This document shows positions 17,509 through 29,685 of a stretch of 64,000 nucleotides of DNA, in pieces. Position 1 is the stretch's first letter, and each line of letters opens with the position of its first letter. The position numbers were made by a program, and so were the translations under genes. Under the pieces are notes generated by a model. That model saw only the letters and a program-made list of their open reading frames with translations. It had not been told where the DNA came from and searched no databases. Source of the DNA: Candidatus Neomicrothrix sp. UBA2517 (GTDB taxonomy: Bacteria > Actinomycetota > Acidimicrobiia > Acidimicrobiales > UBA8592). The stretch covers positions 15,669-79,668 of the forward strand of contig DDNP01000029.1 in the NCBI GenBank assembly GCA_002341185.1, in the 5' to 3' direction.

Positions 17509-18403
17509 ACACTCTAAAGAGCCAGATATTGCAAACATGTCTACATGGGAAGAGTTACTTGAGGAAACAGTCAATACTTTATCTCTTCTCTATCCCGAAT
17601 CTGCAAGAGTTGAAGGGCAATGGATAGTTCTCTCTGCATCGGGTTATGACCAAGCAGGGTTTCTCAAGAATAAAGACACGATTGCGTCTAATCTGGCAAC
17701 TAGGAATTTAAAACGCATACTCAATAGGAGAATAGAAGGTGAGCCAATTCAATATGCATTGGGCTCATGGTCTTTTCGGAATTTGGAATTAATAGTTGAT
17801 AAAAGAGTTCTAATTCCAAGACCTGAAACGGAAGTGCTTGTGGAAGTTGCGCTTTCATTTCTCTCTCAGAATCAACAAACAGATACCAAAATTATCTGTG
17901 ACTTGGGAACAGGATCCGGCGCTATCGGATTGTCAATTGCTCAAGAATGCAATGACGTTGAAGTCACTTTAGTTGATCACTCAATGGATGCTCTTAAAGT
18001 CGCTTCAGCAAACCTAGCAGGGTTGGGAAATCATGCAGTAAAGGCAAGGATCCTTCAAAGTTCATGGTTTGAGAATTTCCCAGAGAGTATGCGAAATTCT
18101 TTTGACCTCATAGTTTCAAACCCTCCATATATAGCCTTTGGTGAAGATTTACCGCCTAGCGTTCTGAATTTTGAGCCAAGCGAAGCTCTCTTTGCTGGAG
18201 AGAAGGGGACCGAGGATATCGAATCTATTCTAATTTCAGCATCCCAATGGCTTACTACAGGCGGTGCATTAGTAATTGAAATGGCTCCTCACCAGACTAC
18301 GGAGATGTCTGAAACTGCTAAATCTGAAGGTTATTCAAATATCAAAGTTCATAAAGATCTTGCTAAAAAGCCTCGTATTGTGAGTTGCATATGGGAAGAA
18401 TAG
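17501..18403 (+). CDS. prmC: Release factor glutamine methyltransferase
   Basis: PrmC uses S-adenosylmethionine to methylate the GGQ glutamine of release factors. The 300 residues show an N-terminal helical domain (1-95) with the substrate-binding block LIPRPETEVLVE (104-115), the SAM motif CDLGTGSGAIGL (133-144) and the catalytic NPPY (207-210). ATG 17501 overlaps the prfA stop; a later ATG at 17537 (codon 13) is also possible. The 3' end overlaps tsaC by 13 bases. Confidence 0.96.
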   Translation: MNEHSKEPDIANMSTWEELLEETVNTLSLLYPESARVEGQWIVLSASGYDQAGFLKNKDTIASNLATRNLKRILNRRIEGEPIQYALGSWSFRNLELIVDKRVLIPRPETEVLVEVALSFLSQNQQTDTKIICDLGTGSGAIGLSIAQECNDVEVTLVDHSMDALKVASANLAGLGNHAVKARILQSSWFENFPESMRNSFDLIVSNPPYIAFGEDLPPSVLNFEPSEALFAGEKGTEDIESILISASQWLTTGGALVIEMAPHQTTEMSETAKSEGYSNIKVHKDLAKKPRIVSCIWEE

Positions 18404-19014
18404 AAATCAAATTAGGTGATGAGAGCAGCCTTAGGTTGGCCAGCGACACTCTTATGGAAGGCGGTCTAGTAATTTTCCCAACAGACACGGTTTACGGAAT
18501 CGGGGCTTTACCTCAGAGTACTGATGCTATCAGTCGTATATTTGCTCTCAAACAACGACCGTTTGACATGACACTCCCATTATTGATTGGAGACGTAAAC
18601 CAAGTTGAACTAGTTAGTCGTTTCCAAGGAAGAGGGATGAAGGTCTTGGCGGAGAGGTTCTGGCCTGGTGCACTCACACTAATACTTCCAGATGTTTCAC
18701 CTGGTATCCATCATTCAATTCAAAAGGATCAAACAATTGCTGTTAGATGCCCTGACCATGATTATATTCGTAATCTCAGTTCTCTTGTTGGCCCCATTGC
18801 AGCTACTAGCGCGAATCTTCATGGAGAACCTACTCCTTTATTAGTTTCGGAGATGCCAAAGGAGTTTGAGGCTGTCGACTTAATCATTGATGGCGGACAA
18901 TGTTCGCATGGCACAGCTTCAACAATAATTGACTTGAGTCGAGACAAACCCAACATTATCCGTTCAGGTGCGATACCTGAAGATGAAGTTCTTGCTGCGC
19001 TCGCTGATACATAG
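18391..19014 (+). CDS. tsaC: L-threonylcarbamoyladenylate synthase (TsaC/Sua5/YrdC)
   Basis: The enzyme makes threonylcarbamoyl-AMP from threonine, bicarbonate and ATP for the t6A37 modification of ANN-reading tRNAs. The 207 residues contain the YrdC signatures: LMEGGLVIFPTDTVYGIGAL, KQRPFDMTLPLLI (the KxR/N substrate loop), RFWPGALTLIL, VRCPDH and GPIAATSANLHGEP. It is the short TsaC type without the extra Sua5 domain. I start at ATG 18391; the frame also opens at a TTG two codons earlier. The start lies inside prmC, the usual prfA-prmC-tsaC arrangement. Confidence 0.95.
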   Translation: MGRIEIKLGDESSLRLASDTLMEGGLVIFPTDTVYGIGALPQSTDAISRIFALKQRPFDMTLPLLIGDVNQVELVSRFQGRGMKVLAERFWPGALTLILPDVSPGIHHSIQKDQTIAVRCPDHDYIRNLSSLVGPIAATSANLHGEPTPLLVSEMPKEFEAVDLIIDGGQCSHGTASTIIDLSRDKPNIIRSGAIPEDEVLAALADT

Positions 19015-19069
19015 GAATAACCTCTTCTTGGCCTTACTAATAATCACAACATTTACATCAGAAACAAAC

Positions 19070-19075
19070 TAGTTT
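19070..19075 (+). promoter_or_regulatory. -10 box (TAGTTT) of rpiB
   Basis: TAGTTT ends 7 bases before ATG 19083, with no Shine-Dalgarno, matching the leaderless layout seen for other first genes. Confidence 0.4.
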
Positions 19076-19082
19076 CTTAAGT

Positions 19083-19517
19083 ATGAGTATTATTGCAGCA
19101 GGAAGTGATCACGCAGGGTTTTCTCTGAAGATAGATTTAGTGGCTCTTTTGGAAGAGATTGGCTACCAAGTACTTGATTTGGGCACTCACAATACTGACC
19201 GCGTTGACTACCCTGATTTTGGCGCAGCTGTAGGAAGAGCAGTTTCAAATGGTGAAGCGAAACTGGGGTTGTTGGTATGTGGTAGCGGTATCGGAATTGG
19301 TATCGCAGCAAACAAAATTCCTGGAATCCGAGCTGCAACAGTTCATGACGCGACATCAGCACATTTAGCTCGTGAGCACAATAATGCCAATGTCATTTGC
19401 TTAGGAGAGAGATTAATAGGTCCTGAAGTTGCGAGGGAATCCTTGTTGGCATTCTTGAATGCAGAGTTTGAAGGTGGGCGGCATGCAGAAAGAGTCAAAA
19501 AAATTGATGACCTCTAG
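19083..19517 (+). CDS. rpiB: Ribose-5-phosphate isomerase B
   Basis: RpiB interconverts ribose-5-phosphate and ribulose-5-phosphate in the pentose phosphate pathway. The 144 residues show AAGSDHAGFSLK (phosphate-binding Asp-His), the catalytic Cys66 in LLVCGSGIGIGIAANK, and HLAREHNNANVICLGERLIG with the second His near 99. Length and motifs are standard for actinobacterial RpiB. It is the last gene of the plus-strand run and converges on glyA, a frequent actinobacterial neighbour. Confidence 0.95.
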   Translation: MSIIAAGSDHAGFSLKIDLVALLEEIGYQVLDLGTHNTDRVDYPDFGAAVGRAVSNGEAKLGLLVCGSGIGIGIAANKIPGIRAATVHDATSAHLAREHNNANVICLGERLIGPEVARESLLAFLNAEFEGGRHAERVKKIDDL

Positions 19518-19531
19518 CTATCTAGATCTAA

Positions 19532-19591
19532 TCAGGAAAGCCTGACTCGAGGACAATGGAAACGGCAGGTATCAATTGCTCCGTTTTCATT
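19532..19591. terminator. Hairpins between convergent rpiB and glyA
   Basis: Two stems occupy the gap: TCAGG/CCTGA (19532-19545) and a longer 11-bp stem AATGGAAACGG/CCGTTTTCATT (19555-19565 with 19581-19591, one G-T wobble, 15-base loop). The second is followed by TCTCTC on the plus strand. Neither has a strong T run, so terminator function is a guess from the convergent position. Confidence 0.4.
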
Positions 19592-19630
19592 TCTCTCAAG
19601 AACCCTAATTTCTTTTCATGGAGTCGTATA

Positions 19631-21094
19631 TCAAATGGTTGAATCTATCTCAGGGTAAAGAGGATTTAATCTAAGAAGTTCGGCACACCGGTTCCTATTA
19701 TCAACGCTCACATTATCAGATAGCATAAACTTGGCTTTTGATTCTTCTCCCGACGTTGTACTTGCCGGTGAGGTCGCTGAAAGTACCGAACAAATTATTT
19801 CCGCCACCTCATCCATGTCATCGCAGGACATTCCAATAGTAGTTAAAGCAGGAGTGCCAAGTCTTATCCCTGATGTGTACCAAGCACCATTTGGGTCAAA
19901 AGGAATAGCGTTCCGGTTGACTATAACGCCGGACTCTTCTAAGGCGGTTTCTGCCTGACGCCCAGTCAGCCCAAAACTTCGAACATCTACTAGAACCAAG
20001 TGATTTTCTGTTCCTCCAGTAACGAGTCTGCCACCACGCTTTTCGATACCTTCAGCAAGTGCCTTTGCATTATCAACTACTTGCTGAGCATATGTTTGGA
20101 AAGCAGTTGTTTTAGCCTCAGAAAATGCAACAGCCTTAGCAGCCATAACGTTGGCAAGTGGACCTCCCAAAACCATTGGACAACCTTTATCAATAAACTC
20201 TGCAAGGTCAGTTTCGTTAGAAAGGACTATTCCTCCTCTTGGCCCACGAAGTGACTTATGAGTTGTAGAAGTCACAATGTGAGCATTTGGTATGGGATCA
20301 TAATCTCCAGTGAAAACCTTCCCAGCAACTAATCCTGAGAAATGTGCCATATCAACCATAAGTAACGCGCCAACAGAGTCTGCGATCTCTCGCATTTTGG
20401 CAAAGTTTACCCTGCGAGGATACGCCGAATAGCCAGCGACAATAATTAAAGGACGAAATTCCTCTGCAAGAGACCTAACAGAATCGTAATCTAACTGCTC
20501 AGTCTTAGGATCAACTCCATATGACCGCTGATCAAATAACTTTCCGGAGATATTTGGACGAAACCCATGAGTAAGGTGACCTCCAGCATCAAGGGACATA
20601 CCTATCATCCTTTGATCGCCAAACGCCTTTCTTAGGAAATCCCAATCCTCATCTTCAAGATCATTTACGTGCTTGACATTCTTAGTTTCGAGAAAGGGGG
20701 CTTCGACTCGGTAGGCAAGTAGGGCCCAGAACGCTACAAGGTTTGCGTCAATCCCTGAATGTGGCTGGACATATGCATACTTGGCATCAAATAACTCTTT
20801 AGCATTCTGGGCTGCTAATGTCTCGACCTTGTCAACGAAATCGCATCCAGCATAGAACCGGTGTCCGGGGGTCCCCTCAGCGTATTTGTCGCTAAACCAA
20901 TTTCCCATAGCTAGAAGAACGGCAGGAGAAGCATAATTTTCAGATGCGATTAGCTTCAGCTGGCTACGCTGATTTTGAAGTTCGCCGCGAATGTACTCTG
21001 CGATTAACGGTTCAGTTTTGCCAATCACTTCAAGGCCGAAACTAAACGCGTTAGATTCAGAAGATAAATTCTTTTGATGAACACTTCCGGTCAT
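19631..21094 (-). CDS. glyA: Serine hydroxymethyltransferase
   Basis: GlyA is a PLP enzyme that moves one-carbon units between serine and tetrahydrofolate, making glycine and 5,10-methylene-THF. The 487 residues show [10 protein letters not shown] (51-60), the Gly-His block [11 protein letters not shown] (73-83), [12 protein letters not shown] (247-258) and the PLP lysine K280 in [14 protein letters not shown]. It is longer than the ~420-residue standard because of an extended N-terminus, an insert after the first cofactor region (about 130-162) and an extended C-terminus. ATG 21094 follows AAGGAG at a good distance. Divergent from the ATP synthase operon. Confidence 0.96.
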   Translation of the reverse strand: MTGSVHQKNLSSESNAFSFGLEVIGKTEPLIAEYIRGELQNQRSQLKLIASENYASPAVLLAMGNWFSDKYAEGTPGHRFYAGCDFVDKVETLAAQNAKELFDAKYAYVQPHSGIDANLVAFWALLAYRVEAPFLETKNVKHVNDLEDEDWDFLRKAFGDQRMIGMSLDAGGHLTHGFRPNISGKLFDQRSYGVDPKTEQLDYDSVRSLAEEFRPLIIVAGYSAYPRRVNFAKMREIADSVGALLMVDMAHFSGLVAGKVFTGDYDPIPNAHIVTSTTHKSLRGPRGGIVLSNETDLAEFIDKGCPMVLGGPLANVMAAKAVAFSEAKTTAFQTYAQQVVDNAKALAEGIEKRGGRLVTGGTENHLVLVDVRSFGLTGRQAETALEESGVIVNRNAIPFDPNGAWYTSGIRLGTPALTTIGMSCDDMDEVAEIICSVLSATSPASTTSGEESKAKFMLSDNVSVDNRNRCAELLRLNPLYPEIDSTI

Positions 21095-21293
21095 AAGGCT
21101 CCTTATTCTAAGTGACCTATTTTTTTAACAATAGTTTATTTATCGAACCGCTTGATAGCTAAGGAAAGAACTATCTCTAATATCTTATAACCCTGATTAT
21201 TTATTACTTCTGGCCTAACTGATTAAGTATGAGCGGTGATAGATTGCCCGTAAGGAGTCATTCTCAATTAAAGTTCCAAGGAAGGAATCACGA

Positions 21294-21551
21294 GTGGTAA
21301 CAAAACCTGTCAGAGCTCTCGAAGCAGCTGAAGATGGCGTCGTAGCCGCATTCGAACTAGTTCTGACCCCGGCTTTGTTTGCTCTATTTGGATATCTGAT
21401 TGATAAGTGGTTAGGGACTAGCCCAATATTTCTTGCATCAATGGGCGGTGTAGTAGCTGTATATGAAATCTGGAAACTCTGGTACACCTATACTCAAAAA
21501 ATGAGAAGTTACGAGAAATCACTTCCTGACGCGAAGGGAAGTAATGAATAA
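21294..21551 (+). CDS. AtpZ/AtpI-like small ATP synthase membrane protein
   Basis: The first gene of the ATP synthase operon encodes 85 residues with two transmembrane helices (about 18-36 FELVLTPALFALFGYLID and 43-60) and basic flanks, as in the AtpZ (AtpI/AtpQ-type) family that helps ion supply or c-ring assembly. The GTG start at 21294 follows AAGGAAGG. It overlaps the next gene by 8 bases. The call rests on size, topology and first place in the operon. Confidence 0.75.
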   Translation: MVTKPVRALEAAEDGVVAAFELVLTPALFALFGYLIDKWLGTSPIFLASMGGVVAVYEIWKLWYTYTQKMRSYEKSLPDAKGSNE

Positions 21552-21999
21552 TCAAGCTATAGAACACAGCACAGCACCTGAGCGCGAGGTAGCGACAGAC
21601 ATCTTTCGAAGAGGCTTAATCGCTTCTCCCGTGCTTTTGGCTTTGGCAATAATCTTTTGGGGTCTATCAGGGCTCGCATGCGCAGGCATTGCATTAGGGA
21701 TCATTCTCACTAATTTTCTTGCTGGTGCTTGGATCATAGATTGGGCAGTGAAGATTTCTCCGCAATTACTTATGAGTGCAGTCCTTGGAGGCTTTGTACT
21801 TCGCATGGCAATAATTACTGGAGTCGTACTACCCATTAGAAATCAAGAATGGTTTGAGATACTACCATTTGGATTAATTTTAATTTTTTCACATTTAGGG
21901 CTTTTGATTTGGGAAACGCGCTATGTTTCTGCCACTCTTAAGTATCCGGGGTTGAAGCCCCGCGTTAAAAGACAAATGCGCAAAAAGAGTCTAGATTAG
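21544..21999 (+). CDS. ATP synthase protein I-like membrane protein
   Basis: The 151-residue protein has four predicted membrane helices (about 28-43, 46-65, 75-96 and 105-122) and a basic tail (KPRVKRQMRKKS). This is the layout of AtpI, the operon-encoded assembly factor that helps the c-ring form, although similarity is weak, as is usual for AtpI. It sits directly before atpB and overlaps the previous small gene by 8 bases. It is not needed for catalysis. Confidence 0.65.
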   Translation: MNNQAIEHSTAPEREVATDIFRRGLIASPVLLALAIIFWGLSGLACAGIALGIILTNFLAGAWIIDWAVKISPQLLMSAVLGGFVLRMAIITGVVLPIRNQEWFEILPFGLILIFSHLGLLIWETRYVSATLKYPGLKPRVKRQMRKKSLD

Positions 22000-22013
22000 G
22001 AGCTGTGCTAAAA

Positions 22014-23059
<1,046 letters not shown>

Positions 23060-23085
23060 GTAGCTCAAACGAAGGTAAGAATAAA

Positions 23086-23793
23086 ATGAAGAAACGAATT
23101 ATATTTGCTTCAGCATTAACCGGGTTGATTCTGGTATTTGGTCTTGGCGGAAACGCTTTGGCCTCAGGCGAAAGTCTCGGTAAATGTTCAGTTATTGAAT
23201 ATAACGAAAAGATTGAAGCTGCTGAGCTAACTCCACAAAGTTTAAGCGATGAAGCATCTATTGAGGTGCTAGCCGAAATCTTTGATAGTTGTATTGAAGC
23301 TCCAAGCCCAATAATTCCTGAAATCAATGAGGTAATCTGGGGGGGCGGCGCATTTGTCGTGCTACTAGCTCTCATGCTATGGAAAGGTTTCCCTGCAGTT
23401 CAAAAGATCATGAATGAGCGTTCAGAGAAGATTGCAACGGATCTTGATGAAGCTGACAAAGCTAAGTCTGAAGCCCAAGCTGTAAAAACTCAATATGAGG
23501 CTGAACTAGCTGACGCTAAATCAGCTGCAGCAGCAGTCATTGAAGAAGCTCGTCAGCAAGCTGAAGTTCTTCGATCAGACCTTCAAGAAAGGGCTGAATC
23601 TGAAATCGCTGAAATGAAAGAACAAGCAGCGGCAGATATTGATGCAGCAAGAGAAAGAGCTATGGGAGATCTCCAAAGCGAAGTTTCCGAAATAGTCGTC
23701 GGCGCAGCCGAAAGAGTCGTTGAGGCAAACCTTGATGCGCAAGCACAAGCACGCCTTATCGAGAATTACATCAATCAAGTAGGTTCTAACTAG
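23086..23793 (+). CDS. atpF: ATP synthase subunit b with secreted N-terminal extension
   Basis: Subunit b is the peripheral stalk. The C-terminal part is a long Ala/Glu/Lys-rich coiled coil (about 108-230) after one membrane helix (83-99, VIWGGGAFVVLLALMLW), as expected. Before it comes an unusual N-terminus: a signal-like segment MKKRIIFASALTGLILVFGL...ALA (1-26) and about 55 residues outside the membrane with two cysteines (C34, C69). Standard b subunits begin at the membrane helix. Related Acidimicrobiia show a similar extension, so it is probably a lineage trait. It sits between atpE and atpH in the normal order. Confidence 0.93.
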   Translation: MKKRIIFASALTGLILVFGLGGNALASGESLGKCSVIEYNEKIEAAELTPQSLSDEASIEVLAEIFDSCIEAPSPIIPEINEVIWGGGAFVVLLALMLWKGFPAVQKIMNERSEKIATDLDEADKAKSEAQAVKTQYEAELADAKSAAAAVIEEARQQAEVLRSDLQERAESEIAEMKEQAAADIDAARERAMGDLQSEVSEIVVGAAERVVEANLDAQAQARLIENYINQVGSN

Positions 23794-23808
23794 GAACATG
23801 AGGAACTG

Positions 23809-24336
23809 ATGTCAGACGAGAAGATACAGAGTTACGCCCAGGCAATATTGGCTGTAGCTTCTGCAGAAAGTAATCCAGCGCAAGTCGAAGATGAGATTTA
23901 TCGATTCTCACAGGCTGTTCAAGCCTCTGAAGAATTAAAATCAACCCTTAGCGATGCTTCTATTCCTTCCGTGAGAAGGCAACAAATAGTAGAAGACCTT
24001 CTTGACGGAAAGGCGAGCCAAACCACTGCAGCGCTCGTATCTATGCTCGTAGCCGCAGGTATGGGGAGTGAAATTAAAGCTATTGCAGACCAAATGATAG
24101 GATTAGGTGCAGAGTCACGAGATAAAGCAGTAGCAGAAGTTTATTCAGTAGTTGACCTATCTCCTGACCAGCAGGAAAGGCTCGCAGCTGCGCTGAAGTC
24201 TGCAACAGGTAAAGATGTAGAAATGAAAGTCATTATTGATGAATCAGTAATGGGAGGTCTGCTTGTGCAGATTGAAGATGAAGTAATTGATGGAACAGTC
24301 CGAACAAGACTTAAACAGCTTCGAGAGGCGTTTTAG
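23809..24336 (+). CDS. atpH: ATP synthase subunit delta
   Basis: Delta joins the top of the alpha3-beta3 head to subunit b. The 175 residues have the OSCP/delta N-terminal helical domain ([10 protein letters not shown]) and a C-terminal region ending [29 protein letters not shown], a recognisable delta signature. ATG 23809 lies 15 bases after atpF with GAGGAAC as Shine-Dalgarno, and atpA begins 2 bases after the stop. Confidence 0.94.
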   Translation: MSDEKIQSYAQAILAVASAESNPAQVEDEIYRFSQAVQASEELKSTLSDASIPSVRRQQIVEDLLDGKASQTTAALVSMLVAAGMGSEIKAIADQMIGLGAESRDKAVAEVYSVVDLSPDQQERLAAALKSATGKDVEMKVIIDESVMGGLLVQIEDEVIDGTVRTRLKQLREAF

Positions 24337-24338
24337 AT

Positions 24339-25970
24339 ATGGCAGAGCTCACGATAAATACAAAAGATATCGCATCAGCGATAAGAAAAAATCTAGATGG
24401 ATTCGAACCATCCCTAGCTTCTGGGCAAGTTGGCCGAGTTGTTGAGGTTGGGGACGGTATTGCTAGAGTGTCAGGTCTTCCTGACGCTGCGGTAAACGAG
24501 ATGCTTCAGTTCGAAGGGGGCATTGTAGGTTTAGCGCTGAATCTAGATGAAGATACTATCGGGGCGGTGATTCTCGGCGAGTCTACTGAAATTGAAGAAG
24601 GACAACCAGTTCGCTCAACTGGTGAAATCCTTTCCATGCCTGTTGGTGATGCAATGCTGGGAAGAGTTGTAAATGCTTTAGGCGATCCAATAGATGGAAA
24701 GGGAGCAATTACCGGAGCTCAATCAAGACGTATGGAAGTTCAAGCTCCAGGTATTATCGGACGAAAACCTGTTCACGAACCTATGCAGACCGGAATTAAA
24801 GCTATTGATTCCTTGATTCCTGTAGGACGTGGTCAACGAGAGCTAATCATCGGAGATAGAAAGACTGGGAAAACCACGATCGCCATTGACACGATCATAA
24901 ACCAAAGAGGGTTGGGAGTTAAGTGCATCTATGTAGCGATTGGTCAGAAAGCATCAACAGTTGCGCAAACAGTAGCGACATTAGAAGAATTTGGTGCTCT
25001 TGAATACACTGTTGTAGTAGTAGCACCTGCTTCAGACCCTGCACCATTCAAATATCTAGCGCCCTATGCGGGTTGCGCAGTCGGCCAGCATTGGATGGAT
25101 AACGGGGAGCATGCACTCGTCGTTTACGATGACCTCTCAAAGCAAGCTGAAGCTTATAGACAAATGGCGTTATTACTACGTCGTCCACCAGGGCGAGAAG
25201 CCTATCCGGGAGATGTCTTTTATCTCCACAGCAGATTGCTTGAACGGGCCGCTAAACTGAGCGACGACTTGGGCGCCGGAAGTCTTACTGCGCTTCCTGT
25301 GATTGAAACTAAAGCTGGTGACGTTTCCGCTTACATACCAACGAATGTTATCTCAATCACCGATGGACAGATTTTCCTTCAGGATGATTTGTTCAAGTCT
25401 GGAGTTCGTCCTGCTGTTGACGTAGGCATTTCAGTATCACGAGTTGGTTCGGCCGCCCAGATTAAAGCGATGAAAACTGCTGTCGGTACCCTTAAATCTG
25501 ATTTGCAACAATTTCGAGAACTAGAGTCTTTCGCTGCATTTGGTTCGGATCTAGATGCAGTTTCACAGGCTCAGCTAGATAGAGGGTATAGGCTCACGGA
25601 ATTACTAAAACAAGGTATCAATTCACCCATGAAAGTCGAAGAACAAGTAGTGTCACTCTTTGCAGGGACACAAGGATACCTCGACAACATTCCCGTTGAA
25701 GACGTTAGTCGATTTGAAAATGGATTACTTGACCTCGTTCGCGCTCAGCACACTGGTCTCCTGTCAGAAATAGTTTCCTCAGGTACTGTTGATGAAGATT
25801 CCTTAAATTCGATCATCGCTTCATACTCCGAAAACTTTGAAACTTCTGATGGTTCTTCGGGTATTTCTATCGAAGCTCAGGCGCAACCTGAGGCTGATAC
25901 TGAAATGGTTGATTCAGATATCACTCTTCCTGAGACTGACATAGCGCGCGGACAGGACAGCGAGGGCTGA
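24339..25970 (+). CDS. atpA: ATP synthase subunit alpha
   Basis: Alpha carries the non-catalytic nucleotide sites and completes the catalytic sites with its arginine finger. The P-loop is GDRKTGKTT (172-180), with [15 protein letters not shown] and the arginine-finger block [17 protein letters not shown] near residue 370. The core is standard to about residue 505. An extra acidic tail of roughly 35 residues follows (ending [10 protein letters not shown]), which most alpha subunits lack. atpG starts 3 bases after the stop. Confidence 0.97.
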   Translation: MAELTINTKDIASAIRKNLDGFEPSLASGQVGRVVEVGDGIARVSGLPDAAVNEMLQFEGGIVGLALNLDEDTIGAVILGESTEIEEGQPVRSTGEILSMPVGDAMLGRVVNALGDPIDGKGAITGAQSRRMEVQAPGIIGRKPVHEPMQTGIKAIDSLIPVGRGQRELIIGDRKTGKTTIAIDTIINQRGLGVKCIYVAIGQKASTVAQTVATLEEFGALEYTVVVVAPASDPAPFKYLAPYAGCAVGQHWMDNGEHALVVYDDLSKQAEAYRQMALLLRRPPGREAYPGDVFYLHSRLLERAAKLSDDLGAGSLTALPVIETKAGDVSAYIPTNVISITDGQIFLQDDLFKSGVRPAVDVGISVSRVGSAAQIKAMKTAVGTLKSDLQQFRELESFAAFGSDLDAVSQAQLDRGYRLTELLKQGINSPMKVEEQVVSLFAGTQGYLDNIPVEDVSRFENGLLDLVRAQHTGLLSEIVSSGTVDEDSLNSIIASYSENFETSDGSSGISIEAQAQPEADTEMVDSDITLPETDIARGQDSEG

Positions 25971-25973
25971 TTT

Positions 25974-26921
25974 ATGCCGGGTGGTCAAGAGCGAACACTC
26001 CGTAGACGGATTAATTCGGTCCAGTCAACGAAACAAATAACACGCGCTATGGAACTGATCGCCGCTACCCGCGTTGTCAAAGCTATGAATAGAGCAAACG
26101 CAGCGCGACCTTATTCCTCAAAGATGACCGGGGTTATTGAAGATCTTGCTGCTGGAGGAGTTGGAATTGAAGATCCATTACTCAGATCTTCTGAAGACGT
26201 TTCTTGCATTGGTTTTGTCGTTATAACCTCTGATCGCGGTCTTGCGGGGGCATATAATTCATCCGTCATCCGTTCTGCTGAAAAAGAAATTATGGCGACA
26301 CAAACTGAAGGAAAAGCATACAAGCTTGTCCTCGTTGGAAAAAAAGCAATCGATTACTTTAGATTTCGTAATTACGATATCGAGGAATCATTTACTGGAA
26401 TGACTGATACGCCTTCGTATGAAGATGCAAGAATCGTTGCAGCTAAAGTTCGAGAACTCTTCGTTTCTGAAGAAGTTGATCAAGTTATTTTGGCCTATCA
26501 AGAATTTATATCTATGGGGACACAAAGAGTAGCTGTCAGGAAATTTCTTCCGTTGGAATCTATGCAAACGGTTGCCTCCGAAGGAGGTGGAGATGCAGAT
26601 TCAAGAGCACTCTTTGAATTTGAACCATCACCTGAAGGTGTATTATCGGCTCTTTTGCCTCGCTATGTTGAATCTAGGCTTTATTCAGCACTTCTAGATG
26701 CCTCAGCATCCGAGCATGCAAATCGACAGCGAGCAATGAAGTCAGCAACAGACAACGCCGAAGAACTCATCACCAAGTTAAGCAGGGCTCTAAATAGGGC
26801 AAGACAAGATGCAATTACCACTGAAATCATGGAAATCGTTGGTGGCGCTGAAGCACTTGGAGATGGAAGCGACAAAGAATCTGACCAACATGATCAAAAC
26901 GAGACAGAAATCACGGTTTAA
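25974..26921 (+). CDS. atpG: ATP synthase subunit gamma
   Basis: Gamma is the central rotor shaft. The 315 residues show the N-terminal helix GGQERTLRRRINSVQSTKQITRAMELIA split around the expected positions, the TSDRGLAGAYNS motif in the Rossmann-like domain, and the C-terminal helix RQRAMKSATDNAEELI with NRARQDAITTEIMEIVGGAEA. An acidic tail of about 20 residues (GDGSDKESDQHDQNE) extends beyond the usual end, echoing the tail of alpha. Coupled to atpA by a 3-base gap. Confidence 0.95.
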   Translation: MPGGQERTLRRRINSVQSTKQITRAMELIAATRVVKAMNRANAARPYSSKMTGVIEDLAAGGVGIEDPLLRSSEDVSCIGFVVITSDRGLAGAYNSSVIRSAEKEIMATQTEGKAYKLVLVGKKAIDYFRFRNYDIEESFTGMTDTPSYEDARIVAAKVRELFVSEEVDQVILAYQEFISMGTQRVAVRKFLPLESMQTVASEGGGDADSRALFEFEPSPEGVLSALLPRYVESRLYSALLDASASEHANRQRAMKSATDNAEELITKLSRALNRARQDAITTEIMEIVGGAEALGDGSDKESDQHDQNETEITV

Positions 26922-28391
<1,470 letters not shown>

Positions 28392-28419
28392 CGAGTTTTA
28401 CAAGATTGGATCATTGCTG

Positions 28420-28812
28420 ATGTCATTGAGAATAGAGCTAGTCTCACCAGAGAAGATTGTCTTTGAAGGAGACGCTGAGCTTATAATCGCAAGGACCAGC
28501 GATGGGGAGATAGGGTTTCAACCCGATCATGTTCCATTTGTTGGTAATCTTGTTTCATCAGTTGTCCGAATAGCTCTAAGTGATGGCAGTGTCCAACGGA
28601 TAGCTGTCCACAGTGGCTTTGTTGAAGTTTCAGATAATCATGTGGCACTTTTGTGTGATGTCGCTGAACTCGCAGAAGATATTGATGTTGAGAGAGCAAA
28701 AACATCACTAGCGAATGCAAAAAACAGTCTTGCGACCGAAACGTCAAGTTCAGAGGCAGAAGCCGCTATCCACAGAGCTGAAGTACGACTCGAAGCCGTA
28801 GCCGGACTCTAA
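28420..28812 (+). CDS. atpC: ATP synthase subunit epsilon
   Basis: Epsilon joins gamma to the c-ring and can inhibit ATP hydrolysis. The 130 residues show the beta-sandwich start (MSLRIELVSPEKIVFEGDAE), GEIGFQPDHVPFVG, and VHSGFVEVSDNHVALLCDVAE, then a helical C-terminal hairpin rich in Ala and Glu. I chose ATG 28420 over the TTG two codons earlier. It ends the operon. The stop lies 8 bases from the convergent SDR stop. Confidence 0.93.
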   Translation: MSLRIELVSPEKIVFEGDAELIIARTSDGEIGFQPDHVPFVGNLVSSVVRIALSDGSVQRIAVHSGFVEVSDNHVALLCDVAELAEDIDVERAKTSLANAKNSLATETSSSEAEAAIHRAEVRLEAVAGL

Positions 28813-28819
28813 TCAAATT

Positions 28820-29671
28820 TCAGCCGTTAGGCCCTGAACCTGGTTTTGCAAGCTTTGAGTATTCGTCGTCATCTAAGCGCGCTCGGATCGCTGGTTCGAG
28901 ATCAGGCGCTCGCCTAAGAGTATGACCACCATCTACAGCTATATTCTGTCCTGTTACCCAAGAGCTCCCAGATCCTGCCAGCCATACAACAGCGTCACCG
29001 ACTTCTTCAGGTTCGCCTACCCTGCCGAGTGGCATATTCCTCTTGTAGTCCTCAATGATATGAGGCATATGTTCAAACATCATCGCTGTCGCCTCAGATT
29101 CTACAACGCCAGGACGAATTGAATTAATGCGAATTCCAAATCCGCCTAATTCATCTGCAGCGCTTCGAACGAGCATATCCAGCGCAGCTTTACTTGATGC
29201 GTAGGCAGCTCTGAACCTTCCTCCAAGCGCTCCAGCGATAGATGAAATCGCGATAATGGACCCACCAGTTTCACGCATCGTATCTGCAGCTGCTTGGATA
29301 GTGTTGAATGCGCCCACTACATTAACTTCAAGCACTGAACGGAGAGTTTCATCTGTCATACTTAAAAATGGCCCGCCAGCTCCGATGCCAGCGTTAGCAA
29401 CAGCTATGTCTAAAACCCCGTTACTATTAGCTGCAATTTCAACAGCATTCTTTACCGAATCAGCATTAGTAACATCACAAGAAACAATTTTAATATCAGT
29501 TGGTGAAGAAGCATATGCTGCGAGTTTCGTAGCCGCTTCATTTAGGACATCCTCTCTTCTGCCAGCAATTGTAACTTTTGCGTTTGCTTCCAAGAGCTTT
29601 GCAGCAATGCCATAACCAATACCAGTTCCACCGCCAGTCACTAGAGCAGTTTTTGATATCAAGTCAGTCAT
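28820..29671 (-). CDS. Short-chain dehydrogenase/reductase
   Basis: This is a classical SDR of 283 residues. It shows the cofactor glycine motif TGGGTGIGYG (near 12-21), NAG (near 94), the catalytic Ser in ISSIAGALGG and Tyr-x3-Lys in AAYASSKAAL, and the SDR-specific RPGVVESEATAMM loop. An Arg after the glycine motif (AGRRED) suggests NADP(H). The C-terminus extends about 25 residues past the usual GGH end. The substrate cannot be read from sequence. It lies 14 bases after glpX in the same direction, so the two are probably co-transcribed. ATG 29671 follows AAAGGAC. Confidence 0.9.
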   Translation of the reverse strand: MTDLISKTALVTGGGTGIGYGIAAKLLEANAKVTIAGRREDVLNEAATKLAAYASSPTDIKIVSCDVTNADSVKNAVEIAANSNGVLDIAVANAGIGAGGPFLSMTDETLRSVLEVNVVGAFNTIQAAADTMRETGGSIIAISSIAGALGGRFRAAYASSKAALDMLVRSAADELGGFGIRINSIRPGVVESEATAMMFEHMPHIIEDYKRNMPLGRVGEPEEVGDAVVWLAGSGSSWVTGQNIAVDGGHTLRRAPDLEPAIRARLDDDEYSKLAKPGSGPNG

Positions 29672-29685
29672 GTCTCGTGTCCTTT

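Noticed and set aside
21229..21300. 23-codon plus-strand frame overlapping the atpZ GTG
   Set aside because: Very basic and short, with no hydrophobic segment and no Shine-Dalgarno; atpZ itself has a good Shine-Dalgarno at 21279-21286, so this frame is likely chance.
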